A stretch of 64,000 nt of DNA from Solanum dulcamara. Lineage: Eukaryota > Streptophyta > Magnoliopsida > Solanales > Solanaceae. The notes under the pieces are model-generated. The model searched no databases. It was not told the DNA's origin and was given only the letters and a program-made list of their open reading frames with translations. Every line of letters begins with the position of its first letter. Within the stretch, counting starts at the first letter, position 1. Positions 24,332 through 37,315 of this stretch are shown in pieces. Both the position numbers and the translations under genes were made by a program. The stretch is from the NCBI RefSeq assembly GCF_947179165.1, contig NC_077241.1:79509648-79573647 (forward strand). Direction: 5' to 3'.

Positions 24332-24543
24332 CTCATTGTATCGGAATGTTGTTTGATTTGATACGAAGTTTTTTAAAAAAAATTATGATTTAAAATAAGT
24401 TATAGATGTTTGTAGGATTATAAATTATTTTATTTATGATAAAATAAATATTTTAAAATTAAATTATTTATTAAATATAAAATTGTATTATTTTTGAAAT
24501 TGATTAAAAAAAAAGTATGACACATAAATTAGGATGGAAGGAG
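24332..24543. mobile_element. Stowaway-like MITE in MYB promoter
   Basis: TA flanks both ends (24330-24331 and 24544-24545). The right terminus on the minus strand reads CTCCTTCCATCCTAATTTATG and the left reads CTCATTGTATCGG, both diverged Stowaway termini. The body is AT-rich and non-coding. Confidence 0.55.
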
Positions 24544-24545
24544 TA

Positions 24546-24866
24546 ATATATAATAAGGAGTCGTTTGGTTACTAGGATTAGGATACTGATTTCGGTTTAA
24601 ATTTGATACACTCAATTCTTTTTAATTTGTTTGTTCTACTTTTTTTTTAGTCCATTTCAAAGAAATTGTTTTTTTTTTCCTTTTCTGAAAACTTTTAAAT
24701 TTCAACTTTTGAAAGGGCACATATAAGATTATAAAATTTAAAAATATTTTAATATATTCTACGTGTCAAATCACAAGATTATAAAATTAATTGAAATTTT
24801 CTACCGAGGTGCTAGTATTTTTTAATCTCATATAGGATGTGAGATTTTTATTATTATTTTTGGTTG
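24546..24866. other. intergenic, possible MITE end
   Basis: It begins 'ggagtcgtttggttactagga', like the end of another GTTTGG-type MITE, but no matching right end was found. Otherwise it is AT-rich. Confidence 0.35.
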
Positions 24867-25034
24867 TTTAGGATGTTCCCTGCTTCATCCTTAATCATAA
24901 GTCTCGAGTTCGAGTTTTGCATATGAAATTTTTTTTGTTGAAAATATAACCTCCGAATGAATTCTGCAGTGCGCAATTTAAATTTAGCTAGAGCTCGGCT
25001 CCGAATAGGGGGGAAATTAAAAAAAAAAAAAAAA
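24867..25034 (+). mobile_element. SolS-type SINE with poly-A tail, degraded
   Basis: A tRNA-like B box (GAGTTCGAGTT, 24906-24916) is followed by 'cctccgaatg', 'gtgcgcaatttaaatttag' and 'ggctccgaatagggggg', then a 16-base A tail (25019-25034). The order matches Solanaceae SINEs whose 3' part ends in a GGCTCCGAATGCGGG-like block and poly-A, as I remember them. GGTTG on both sides (24862-24866 and 25035-25039) may be the rest of the target duplication. Confidence 0.6.
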
Positions 25035-25039
25035 GGTTG

Positions 25040-26907
25040 CCAAGTCTTTCTAGTTGTTCCTTTTCAATTGGTTATTTATATTTCCCTTCCGAAAAGTAAT
25101 TTTTGGGAACATACATTCATTATCATGTCGTACACCTTTTTTTAATATTTTTTTATATAGATTGTGAAAGCCAAAAATTGTCTATTATATAATATAAAAA
25201 AAGCTAATAAATTTATCTACGTTTTACGTAATGATTAAAAAAAATATAACTTAATAAATACTGTCATATAAAAATAATAATTATCTATTGAACAAACACC
25301 TTTTCATAACTTCAACATATATCATTATAATATTATTTATAATAGGTGAAGTAAAAGTATTTTTAAACATCATATTTCAATTATTCGCTTTCTTATATGA
25401 AAGATAATGTTTGAATTAATAAAAAACCATTTTGGAATCAAATGAAATATTGATTTGAAAATTTAGATAAATTGAATAATATCACATAAATTGAATCGGT
25501 GATAGAATATATATTGTCACGTAAAAATAATGAACGTAGTTGTTAAAACACAGAATTTGATCCACTGTAAAATATTATAATTGGGCAATTATTATTATAT
25601 TTTATTTTTTTATTTTATTTTTAAAAAAAGGACAATTCGATCTGCTATTTCTTGGACTCTTGGTCTTTCCATTTGCCAACAAGTCCATTATTTACAAGAA
25701 AAAAGGTCCACTCCAGTACACAAAATTCATCCACGTGCATACATGTGCTATTATTAAACAAAAAAAACATATTAGTACAAAAAACCTTTAACCAGTGTAA
25801 AAAAAAGAAAAATTTAACCTAGTCCAATGTTTGTGGACAGACAAAATTAGTACACGAAGAATGCGACGTACCAATGTATCGGATTATTAATACTATTATT
25901 TAAAAAATGGAGACCATTGATAGGTAATTGACACATTCATGACAGAGAGCGGATCGATGAGAACGAATTAAAAGAGATGAACTACTAATGACAAGTTTTT
26001 AGACACACGATATTTTAGGTAATTCAGGGAAAGAGTAAAATAAAATATTATTTATTTAAATTTAATGATGCTGTAGTTTAAGGGCTATTATATATATGAG
26101 AACATTTTAGCCAAAATTGAATAATACAAGAAATGAGTTTGGATCGTGACAAATATTATATCAAAGTTGAACTCCGATAGTCGGATGGTAGGGATTGACG
26201 AGGGTTTATCAAAGAGTCACGAATTAGCAGATTTCTAGAGAATGATTGAACGTTATTTCACGTGTCGTATGCGCGCTCTTGGGCTTGATTTTGGTGTAGC
26301 CCAAGAAACCAACAATGTGTGAGCGTTGTGGAGTCAAAGCAAATAATATGTTTCATAAGCTTGGATTGTACATATAATTTCTCACTGCGAAGTTTCTCAT
26401 TGGTTTATTCATACCAGATGGAACCCTGATGACACATTATGGACTAACAAAAATGTGTAGTATAGGTAGGTCAGGGAAATATTGTTTTTTTTTTGTAATT
26501 TTTGAATCTGTAAGATGACTAGATCCAGTCTATGAATATACTATAATATATATATAGAGAGAATCGTAATAACTCATGTGACCGTGTCTTTTTAAAAAAA
26601 TATTGAGCCAAATTAAAATATGTAGACAAACGTACACATACAATAATTTGGATACTGATATGAGGAAGTGTGGACAATATAAAATTATGGATCAGTGAGA
26701 ATTATATAGGAAGAAGTTTTGGACTCTTTCCATGTGAGGAAATAGCCAAAAAAAATTCCGCTAATAATCGTAACGTTCGCTCTTTGCATCGTTAGCCGCT
26801 TTTCAGTATTTTCTGTCTGAGTCACGCTTTCCACCTCATCCCAACGCTATAGTGTTCTGCGAGACTACCTATAAATGTTCTAGGGAGAATGTCTTCTTTC
26901 TTACTTG
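25040..26907. other. intergenic, no gene recognised
   Basis: This is AT-rich DNA between the MYB promoter and the 3' end of the WD40 gene. 26760-26900 is less AT-rich and has a CT-rich strip, but no coding or repeat family was recognised in it. Confidence 0.45.
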
Positions 26908-27230
26908 CCCACTATTTGGATGATTGTTTATTTCATAATGTCTCGTATTGTATCGTACTAAATTGTTTTAAGAAATAAAATATTTGGATAAATTATATCG
27001 TTCTCTGTCAATGCATAATGTTACACATTTATAATTTGAATGATAAACATAAAAAAAATAAGGTGCGAGATAGAGCTATTGTAAAAAAGTAGAATAAATA
27101 ACAGAATAAAATTATTAAATAATAAGTAATTAAGAAGAAAAAATACTAAAATAACAACAAAATCACACTAAATTAATCGTTATACGTGACTTTTCATCAT
27201 TATATTACCACATTTAATTCAAACAAATAA
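26908..27230. mobile_element. MITE, TTTGGATGATTG-type termini
   Basis: It begins 'ctatttggatgattgttt' and continues 'tctcgtattgtatcgtac'. The other end on the minus strand reads 'atttgtttgaattaaatg'. The interior with 'gataaacataaaaaaaataaggtgcgagat' in parts resembles a MITE family I recall from Solanaceae. The ends are imprecise. Confidence 0.5.
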
Positions 27231-27389
27231 AAGAATATATATGTATATTCTTGTATGAAAGTGACCAATATATGCCACTTCCAATCCTATACTAGTAACC
27301 TATAAACAGTAGGATCTCTTTCCCTTTGAACGACTTTGGTAACAAAGCATAAAGCGAATTTGATCATAATTTACAAACAAATACAGATT

Positions 27390-30300
27390 TCAAAAACAAA
27401 TGGGTAATCCATAGTTGAGAAATGTTCTAATACATCCATCCAATCCAGCAGTGACAACCACAAGACCCCACAGATGAGGAGAGCTCAATGCACCTTGCCA
27501 GGCATTTTTCAAGAACTTGTACTCAGACTTGCATATCGAGGGGAAGACGGTTACTGGACTCGAAGAATTAGGCAGTTTCTCCTCTGGCCATGTCGCGGAG
27601 CCCTTAGATACAGAGTCTACCAAAAATGCACGCCCCAGGGAGAAACAATCCAAAGTCTTTGGCAGTGAGTTCCTGTTGACATTGCCGTTTTCTAAAACAC
27701 TTCTAGGTAGCGTTCCTGGATTTGTGTTGAAGCCGGACCAAGGTATGGCAACTGATGCATTGTTGGAAAAGAAACTCTCTGATGACCGGACTTTTTTCAG
27801 TTTGTTTGTTGTCCGGCCATGGTCAGTGTAGTTCCAGATATGTACATTTGAATCCTCAGTAACTGTGAGAATGTGTTTCCCGTCTGAGGTGAAAGATGCA
27901 GGAAATTGGTTCCCCGAATTTCGAATTCCTGGACATGCAGCAGCAAACAATACTGTCAGAATACAACTCTTACATCTCATTGGCAACCAGTTTGGCGCCA
28001 AACAGATTTCACATTAAGGTATCAGACACACCTTTGAATTTGCAGATGATATTGGATCTACAAAGTATTCTAACTTGCGAGTCGGCAGAAGTTACCATGA
28101 CTTTGCTAGAGTCGCTTGGGCAGTACTGCATGAAGTTCACATCAGTTCTTAAGCACATAAAAATAAACAATAAGCCCGAGTTCTTCTAATGAAATAAAAT
28201 TGAAAGCAAATGGTTACCTGAAATCCAGTTATTCTCTTGCGAGCAAGCTTCTTCTTTCCTGGAAGGCAAACTTGTGAGCCCATCTGCAATTGATTACCTA
28301 ACCCAAAGTAATGATAGTACAATGTCAATTGCCAGCAAGAGTACATTACAAGCGGAAAATATTATTAAACTATCACCAGGACTCCATAAAGAAAGAAAAA
28401 AGAGTGAAGAAGTCATGGAAATAATACATCTACCATGGCACAACTGCCTCAAGAAAAATTTATCACAGAAGCAAAACCTCTAGGCAAACCATAATCACTT
28501 TTCAGTGATGAAGTGAATATTTTCGCATCCGTTTGACAATGCTAGAGAGCACACTGGAAGGATCATAGAAGTTGATCTTTGATGGGTCCAGCTCTAACAA
28601 CTACCCTCTTTCAACAGTAAGGAGACCAAGATCGTTACAGTGTGAATTTTTGGCAACCTTTGTCAGATACAGAGATTTCACACTCTTTCTTTACTATGAA
28701 GCATGTTGATCATTTTTTACTGAAAATCCCAATATGTTTCTCTTTCTTTCTTAAGCAGCAACTGCAATATTGAGATCATAACTTGCAAAATGTGATGATG
28801 AAATATTCAGAGAATACATTAATTACATGAAATCAGGTTATTAAGTATCCTTTTGGAATAAGTTAAATAGCAATTAATTCCTTTAAGCACAAGCATTTCA
28901 GGTTTGCTCCAAGAATTTGATTCATAATTCTCCCATAGCACACATAACAATGCATGTTGCCATTAACATTTCCGTAAGTTCACCATACTATTAACTTGAC
29001 TCTTTTAAAAGTTCCCTTGAATTCAAGCCCAATATCAGGCAATAAGAAAACAACTTTCAACTCACTCAGCTGTCGAACCCATGTCAAAAGCTACCAGATG
29101 TAAATTAGAAACGAAGAACCAACATACTAACAGGACCATAGTCTTGCCTAAACTTACGGAAAAAACACCAAACTCTTTTCTAGCTAATATAGAAAATATC
29201 AGCGCTAAACTATTCCTTCATATACAACTTTTTCACCAACAATGAACTGCACAGTACTAAAGAAAGAAACCTTCACTGTGCTTATCTATAGCAATTATAG
29301 ATTAGGGTTGGAAGTGCCACCCTCAACAATGTAAGTGGGTGGAGAGAGAGCACAATTGACTAAATTCAAGAAAATCCAGAGATCATTTTATGTGTATGAT
29401 TATCTACCTAGCCCAACCACTTACCCCCAACCCCATATTTTATTCGTATATCATAGCACACCATCACCAGAAAGAGATAAATTGCCATTATAATATACCC
29501 CCAGAAGAAATGGTTCCTATCATCCTTTTGCCCTCACCTCAAAAAGGGGACGGGCAAAGAGGGGGTGAAATATGAGAGAATGAACGTGCTAAACAATGAA
29601 CTTAACTCGCCTCATAAAACACAAAGATAGGTGTATCATAAAACACAAAGATAAGTGTATCATAAACACAAAACACAGAGATTTTGTTAGTTTATTAGAC
29701 ATAGGAATGAGGCCCTATCAGCTTGAGAGAGAAAAAAGAGAAGGTACAAGAAATATGCATCCGTACCTACTACATCATAAAAACGACAATTGCCATCCAT
29801 GGATCCAACAACGCCCCCCTGGATCAATTAAAAGAAACAAATCAACAAAAGTCCATTGAAAGATGCAGCACAATATTTGAAAAGTGTAACAGCAACGCAA
29901 TCAAACCTTTCCATCAGGACAATAACAAACAGCAGTCACTATTTCTTTTACATCAGTCCAATCAATTACTCGGCAACCATGTACCTCCCAGAGACGTATT
30001 TTCCCATCTATTGAACCACTAATGAAAAGGTTATCATCTGTTGGATTGAATTCTACACTAGTGACTGCATATAGAACACAACATTGACATATTGTTAACA
30101 TGATCATTTACCAACTAATAGATTATTGAAAGTACTTTAAATAAGGAGTAACCATACACTCAAGCTCACCATAGGTATTATGTGAATAAACGCCAAGGCA
30201 TTGATCTTGCCCCACTTTCCAGAGACGAGCTGTTTTATCAACTGAAGATGACAGCAGATACTGCAGAAAATGATGTCCATTACCAGAATTACACTCTGTT

Positions 30301-31545
30301 CACATTGAAAAATATTCCAAGTGGTGACAAAGGGCAGTTAGTGTAATTGAGCAACAAAGATATTATACTAACCCCATTTCTGGACCATGAAAGGGCCAAG
30401 ACCTCACCCCTGTGTCCATGGAACTCATGCAATGGCTTCTCCAATATCCGGAAAATCTTCGGTGGGAGAACGACACAAGCTGATTCTGGCGATTTCCTCA
30501 TCATTTTTGACGCACTAATTTTCTCTTTGTTGTCATTCAAAGAAGCTATTTTTGATGTATGAGTCAATGAGAAGTATAAACAAGAGGAGTCCCTATCATG
30601 TGCATTCAGGTTGGTTGGAATTTCATCTGCAATCACCCTCCAAATGCGTACCGTGCCATCTTTGCCAGCACTTGCTAGATACTGGCCACAAGGACTAAAC
30701 TTCATTGTTGAAATTGAGCCCTCATGTGCTAGGAATTCTTGCCCTGTGTAAAGTGAGGACAGTTCTTTTGACTCCTTACCATATGTGTGGACCCGAATGC
30801 TCTGAATGTTAGTACCTGTCTTTAAATTGGAAAGATTGCCCTTTACTTTGTCCCCCATTGACTTCACCTTATTATGGATCGCAACAGTTAGCTTTTGAAG
30901 CCAACTTCTTTTAGTTTTTGTCTTAGCATCAACAGTATCAATTCCATCCGGCACCCTCCGCAGATATTTCTGAACCAAGGGCGATGGTCCAAGAGTTCTA
31001 TGGAACTCTTCAGCAGTGAACAACTTATTTGAACCTACTTCACGTACTTGGCTAAGCATACCTTCCTGACTAAATTCATCCACAACAAACTCTACTCCGT
31101 CGTCCAAATTCCTAATTTTCCGATGCAATCTTACTTCTCTTGCACCAACCTCATCCAATTCCGAACCTTCATTAGATTGGAAAGACTGAGAAGACCGACC
31201 TGAGAAACAGCTGTCTTGAGAATCTGAATTCGCCAGCACAGTTTCACCACCATTCCTAATTCGATCAATGCTCATCTTTCCGTCATCAGCAGTTACATCA
31301 CCCTGTTCTTGTCCATCAGCTCTGCCCCAATTCAAATTCGAACCTATCCACTTCAAAAATCTATCACGACGTTCATCAACACTTTCTGGATCCTTATTCC
31401 AAAAGTCATATCCTAAAACACACTCGTCAACCCAATTCCGACCACACGTCTCGTTGCAATCAGAACCCAAATCAGAAACAGAAGTAATCTCTTCACGGCT
31501 ATCAAAGAAACATTCTTCTTCAAACTCGCTATAAGTCCCCATCAT
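27390..31545 (-). CDS. WD40 repeat protein, WDR44-like
   Basis: This is a cytoplasmic-type WD40 scaffold of the plant WDR44-like group; the function is unknown. Mammalian WDR44 binds Rab11, but that should not be assumed here. Coding exons in transcript order are 30373-31545, 30170-30260, 29907-30064, 29767-29818, 28218-28297, 28032-28125 and 27390-27928. The 2187 nt give 728 aa. The N-terminal 250 residues are acidic and unstructured-looking, with FTAEEFHRTLGPSPLVQK before a basic segment. WD repeats follow: FLAHEGSISTMKFSP...DGTVRIW, FHGHRGEVLALSW...DKTARLWKV, VTSVEFNP...DGKIRLWEV, and later SKVMVTSADSQVRIL and FTSDGKHILTVTEDSNVHIW. About 60 residues separate the first two repeats. The 52-bp exon 4 is small, but it restores the conserved GGVVGSMDGNCRFYD. 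The likely Arabidopsis counterpart is AT1G64610. Confidence 0.92.
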
Positions 31546-31574
31546 CCTTTGAACTCAAACTACAAAAACTAATC

Positions 31575-31968
31575 CTTAAAAAAAAATGAAAAATAAAATC
31601 AGAAACATCCATTTAACAAACACAATCAATCAACCAAACTAATGAGGTTTGACAAGATATCAACTTTCCTCATAATTTAACTATTTTCAAGAAAATTGAA
31701 TTCCCAATCAAATCAAATAAGAAAAACAGCTCAAAAACCAAACACAATTCTTCTATACAAACAAAAGAAATCTCAAAAATCGACAAAGATAAGCATCACA
31801 ATTACTCCAACATAAGATCTTGTAAAGACTAAAAAGTGATAAACCCATAATCACAAGTGCTTGAATAATTCATCAAAAATATGAAAAGGGGTTCATAATA
31901 TACAATCAAGAAATAGTAAAAAACAAAAAATCACCATTTTTAGCGATTAAAGACGAGATTTTTCATAC
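31575..31968 (-). other. probable 5' UTR intron of WD40 gene
   Basis: On the minus strand, CAG|GTATGA (donor at 31968) and a T-rich tract ending TTTTTAAG|GATTAG (acceptor at 31575) would remove 394 bp of leader just before the ATG. The leader exon would be about 31969-32190. This is inferred from consensus only. Confidence 0.5.
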
Positions 31969-32196
31969 CTGAACTGCCATGAAATTATGAAAAAGAACCC
32001 CAGAAAAATCGGTTCACCGGAAGGCTGATCTACTGTTAACATCCACCGGAAAAAAATCAAGACTGAGCACAAAATTTGGAACAAACCCAAACAATCCCTA
32101 ACAATAAAATTAGAAAAAAAAAAAGTCCTGAAGAAATCGATTCCGGAAAAAATGAGTCGTTTATTGTTCTCTCTTACTATTTTTGGCTTTTCCACT

Positions 32197-32215
32197 GTAT
32201 ATAATATAATTATAA
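32197..32215 (-). promoter_or_regulatory. candidate TATA region of WD40 gene
   Basis: The minus strand reads TTATAATTATATTATATAC just before the proposed leader exon. Several overlapping TATA-like cores are possible. Confidence 0.4.
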
Positions 32216-32229
32216 TTATTAGTTGACAG

Positions 32230-34640
32230 TTTTAACCCCAAAATTGATGTGTCCGTTCAACTAACTGTCGTGACCCCGTTTCAATTTTTTTATATGACAT
32301 AGTTTGATCCGGCCATCAGGATAAGTATCACCCTCGATGAGTAGAAGGGTGCGATGGTCGCTGCAAAACCTTGGTCGAGCCGCTGTTGGTGTAGATTTTG
32401 GTTGAAGTAACAAATATTCTAATTTGTTCCATTTTATTTTAACTTATCTCAATTAAATTTGATCCATCCTAAATTTATAGCTATTTTTAATAGTTTAGTG
32501 GCATATTTGAATAAATAATATAATGTTTTTGTAATTATAATCATCGTCGGTATAACCATAAAAAAATAATTAAAAAAACGTGAGCCATTATTAAAATATT
32601 ATAAAATTGATGATTCTCACTATAAATTTGATCACCGGATCGTGCTAATTCCATACGAATTAGTATTGAGAAGCATGTGTCGATCACTCCTGCAATGACA
32701 CCAAAAATAACTCTAAAACTTGTTTTTATTATTAAGAGTCAAAAATAAATTTTAAAAGTTGATAGTATTATTTTTAGAACGAACTAAAATAGAAATGTAG
32801 ATATAAATTAAAATTTAAAATGGAGGAAGTATAATATTTCGTTAGTATCCTAATGGATGCATAGAACATGGGGGATATATCTACTGTATTAATTTTTACT
32901 CGAATTTTGTATGTATTATAACCAAAGGGTCATTTGATTTCAAATAAGATTTATTCCAAAATTATGGTTATGGTTCGAAATTAAAATAAGATTATGATGT
33001 CAAGATTGTAATGATCTAAATCCAATATATGGTAGATAATGTCACAATTACAATCCGAAAAGTCAAATAAGATCCGCAATTTAAAATTCCATTATATAAA
33101 TTTTGAGAAGAAAAAAAAATACTTAGAAACATTTGAGAAGTTGCCTAAAAATATTCCTACGTGTTAATTGTTGACCAAAATTGGTCAATGAATAATATTA
33201 TACTCATAATATATCTTCCATTCTACAAAGTACAAACACCCTTTTGAATTTTCATCAATATTTATTTGTTCAAAGCGGATTAGATGTTAATACATAATAA
33301 TTAATTAGATGATGCCAAAGTCGAATAAAAAAGGTTTATGAAAAATAACTATTATGCATGCGACATGCAACACTCACGTTAGAGTACTCAACTCATTTAT
33401 AATATACTATTTAAATGCTCATTTTTATGTCGAGTAAACAAATAGTGTGTATATACTCGATGAAATTGGTGGGGTGCGTTCAACAGAGGGGAACCCGTGT
33501 GTATATATATATATATATGAGGGTGCATGTAAGGCCGTTAACTTATGTATATATGTGTATATATAGCTTGAGATATTAGATATATTTCATTAGGCATTGT
33601 AAGAACACTGAAACTAATTAGTACATTGATTTAAACCCTGCGTCCATCCTCATTTTTAGATGATAGGAGGAGAATCTTAAAAATCGTTGGTGGTGTACAA
33701 TCATCTGCAAATTTTGTGTTCGCCTCCGACGTTCAAGTTAATTCAAATAGTCAATAAGGAGAAGTAATAACTAATTCAGGAAGACTAAAATGAGAGAAGA
33801 ATTTGTATAATAATTTTTCTATGGATTTGAATTTAATCTTCGATAATTTTCATTTAATTCATTAATCACCATATCACGTTCTTGAATCAATAAATATTTC
33901 ACTGAGCATTGCTCTTTTCCTTTGTTGTTTTTGTGTTCAACATGGGCAGATAGAGCTGTCAAAATGGGCTTAGACAGTGAGGTCGGCCCCATCTGACCTT
34001 TGAATTAAGTAGGGCTGGGCTAAAAACATTCAACCTATTTAGGAACAAGGCTTTTTAGCTCAACCTTATTTGGCCTGCCAGCCTCATATGTTCAACTCGC
34101 GAGCCTCAGAGGCCAGTCCGTGGGTCGTGAATTTTAAAAATATTTATTATATATATTTTAAGTAGTATTTTATTTTATCAAATCTTCAACAACTGGGCAA
34201 TTGAAATTATTATAACTATGAATCTTTGACATCTTTTACTTTTGTATTTATGCCTAATTTTTTGTTTCTCCTTTCTTATTTAGTTTATGAAAAAAATAAT
34301 CATGTAATGTATATTGTTCTGATGAATTCTACGAATGTTGACTGTTGTATCTTGCATATTTTGTTATTTTGTAAGTATTCCACTAAAATGTGTACAACTC
34401 ATGGACATGTGAATTTTTGGCGTATTAGTGTTTCGTTTATCAATGTTCAATAGTTTTTCTAAAAGGCCAATGTTGTCCATCTTTTAATTGAAGGGTCAAT
34501 CTGTCCCAACCCGTAGTCCGCTTAACACTGAGTTGGGCTGCTATTTTATAGATCTTTTAGTTAAAAGGATTAGCATGTCCTAACTCATTTAACTCACTAG
34601 CCCTTTAGTTGACTAAAAGATGGGCAGTGGTAGTTTGTTG
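32230..34640. other. intergenic, possible degraded transposons
   Basis: 33952-34170 ('gagctgtcaaaatgggctta', then 'ggcccc', 'gggctgggct', 'ggcctgcc') and 34480-34630 (cccaacccg, 'gttgggctg', 'tagccctttag') look like ends of one degraded non-autonomous transposon with GGGCT-rich termini. An open frame between them (34226-34453) is not recognisable. 32819-32830 'aaatggaggaag' resembles a Stowaway end. Confidence 0.4.
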
Positions 34641-34642
34641 GC

Positions 34643-34644
<2 letters not shown>

Positions 34645-34684
<40 letters not shown>
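34645..34684. repeat. (TA)n microsatellite
   Basis: An uninterrupted TA run of about 19 units. It is likely to vary in length between accessions. Confidence 0.9.
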
Positions 34685-34690
<6 letters not shown>

Positions 34691-35481
34691 GTTAAATTTT
34701 TTATTTTATTTTAAATAGTATGGCCAACTTTTTTAGTAATGAGAAAATGTTGTAATGTAGTAAGGTAACCCATGCCAAACAGTGGATTACTATCTTTTTT
34801 TTTTCAGGTAATTACTTTATCAATAAAAACAACTTTATTTGCATTCATTACGTAATATTTATTATTCTTTAGGGCCCAAGTCACGTGATTGATATTTGCC
34901 TCATTCTTTCTGGTTTTTGATGCCCAATCAACATATTCAATAACGATTTTTTTAAAACAATAATCATTCTTGAGTTGATAATCACTTGTTTGATTAGTTT
35001 GAATTTATTTATGTGTGATTTATTTAAAATAACGTTCTCCATTTAGTGTTTTTTCGTTCATTTATGAGATAGTTAGACGGTTGGGATCAAGTTAGCATAA
35101 TATATATATGCAATCTTCTTTAATTATATGCTTTCGCTTCAATAAGTCGTAAAAGTTTAAACTGTTTCTATTTGAGATTAATGCATATAATTAAAGGAGA
35201 TGACATATTTTATGTAGTCAATTTAACTAACTAATATACCAAAGAAGTATAGTATTTTTCCGAAATTTAAATCGAAATTGTCTAACTAAAATATTTTATT
35301 ATGAATTGAGATGTTCAATTAAAATATGACTTAGTGGGAGTGTCTAAATATAATATTAAGTGACTATTTATTAAGCCAAAAATTTATGGACTTTTAGTCA
35401 ATTCGTGATCAACAAACTACCACCGCCCACCATCTCCCAGCCAAAAACATACTACACATGGCATGGGACATTCACAAAAAT

Positions 35482-35483
<2 letters not shown>

Positions 35484-35518
<35 letters not shown>
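35484..35518. repeat. (TA)n microsatellite
   Basis: A TA run of about 17 units in intergenic DNA. Confidence 0.88.
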
Positions 35519-35521
<3 letters not shown>

Positions 35522-37097
35522 CATTTGAATTGCAATTTTATGTTTTTAGCTGTTAAGTTGATCAAATGAAATGCATCTCTGCAATATCCAATAAAGGATA
35601 GTTGAGGGTGTGCCAACAAATTTTAATATTGATAGCTGGAAAAACAGGAGGAAGAATATATGTATTAACTATTAAGTATAGAAATATTCTTAAATGGTAT
35701 GCAATTGTTTTAATAAAAAATCATCTAAATTTAATCAAATATTCTGTTAGTGTTATTTTTTAGTCAACTAACAATTGCTTTCTGAGCTTAGTTAAAGTTT
35801 CTATCCACAGGGTTAAGTTGTCACATTTATCTCTAACAAATACGATGTAAAAATATTTAATATCTGAATCTCATTTAAGTCTATGAAAGATTAAAATTAA
35901 ATTATCCAAGGTGAGGATATTGAGATGTTGAATATCTTATCAAACATAAAGATAATCAATATTCAATAACTAAAAGGGTAATACTTAAATTATAATGTCA
36001 CAAGCGAATACTAATGATAATTCGACTAGTGTTTCTCATTTGAATTTTCCTCTCTTTTATTAATTATGTAAAAATAGTAGTTCAGTACACAAAGCGAGAT
36101 ATTTATGCAAGACTTGAAGAAGAGTCGCACGGTAAAAACTGAGTGATATTAATAATCTATTTTAATGTAATCATTGATGACTAATTCCACAGACTGAATC
36201 CATGACTTATGCCCCAAACCCTTAATTATGTAAAAAAGGAATAAAAACAAATAAATTTAGGAAATGCTTAAACAATGAAATTTCATTGAAATAGACCACT
36301 TGGAGTTGATTGCAGACGTTGAAAGGCCATAGGACCATATTTACAATTGAAATGGGCCAAATTCTGTAGGAATGATAGTGATCCAAGTGGAATAAGGACC
36401 ATCATGGCATGTGGGTGGTGGTTGAGAGGCTATTGTAATCAAATCATCAACTTCTTTGTCTCCAATTTACTAATAAAAACGTTTAAATCATCGGATTGAG
36501 GATATGGAGATTGAGAATTAGAGTAGAATACTATAAGTAGATAGTTGAGAGTTATTGCATTTGTCTTATCAATGTTAGTATTAGTATTATCTTAATTACT
36601 ACTTTATTCTCTGATTTTATTACTACATATTGCTTCTTCTACTTCAGTTATTGTATTATTTATTGTTGCTAGTGTTCTTACTGATTTTGATATATTTTAT
36701 TTGAGTCAAAAGTGTATCGAAAATAATCTTTTTGCTTTCAAAAGATAAGAATAAAATTGCATACACATAATTAGCTCTCTCTGAACTCTACTTATAAAAC
36801 TATACTAGTATGTTGTTGTAGATTATCCTTATCATTTGTAGGAAATACCTATTTTACTTTCAATATATAAATCTTTCATTTTAAAAAGTATGTCTTATAT
36901 ATAAATATCCTTTGAGTAATCTGATATCGTAATAAATTATCAAATGGTAAAACCAAATTTGTTGGACCCTTCCCTTTTTGTGTCATAGAGAGTGTGGTCC
37001 TTTGTGAATTCTAGAACACACAATCTATAGAAAACATGTTTCCTAGTTCCTACACTTTAATTCTTTGAGAACTTGCTTGACCAATCCGATTTTAGCA
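35519..37097. other. intergenic, no gene recognised
   Basis: AT-rich sequence without clear repeats or coding signals. Confidence 0.4.
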
Positions 37098-37315
37098 GGT
37101 GTTTGGATGTAAATTTGTTTCTTTTTTTAAAATTAAATTTCAAAATTTATATTTAAATCAAAATATTATTTGGACATGTATTTTATTCGAAAAAGAATTA
37201 TTAAAGTTTTGTGAACGTAAAGAGAGCTTTCATCGGAAAACTAGTTTGGAAACTTGAAAAACTTGTCTTCAAATGCCAAACGAAAAATCAATCTAATAAA
37301 CCAAACAATGTTTTG
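37098..37315. mobile_element. probable MITE, GTGTTTGGA termini
   Basis: The left end is 'ggtgtttggatgtaaatttg' and the right region is 'caaatgccaaacgaa'. An internal 'tatttggacatgtattttat' is typical of a Solanaceae MITE family as I remember it. The boundaries are approximate. Confidence 0.45.

Noticed and set aside
27474..27831. Plus-strand frames opposite the last WD40 exon
   Set aside because: They are shadows of the coding exon on the minus strand; no family similarity.
27390..28001. Open frame extending past the start of the last WD40 exon
   Set aside because: The residues before GIRNSG come from intron sequence. An AG acceptor at 27929-27930 and the frame with the previous exon set the exon start at 27928.
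34226..34453. Hydrophobic open frame of 75 residues between GGGCT-rich blocks
   Set aside because: No recognisable domain; it probably lies inside a degraded non-autonomous transposon.
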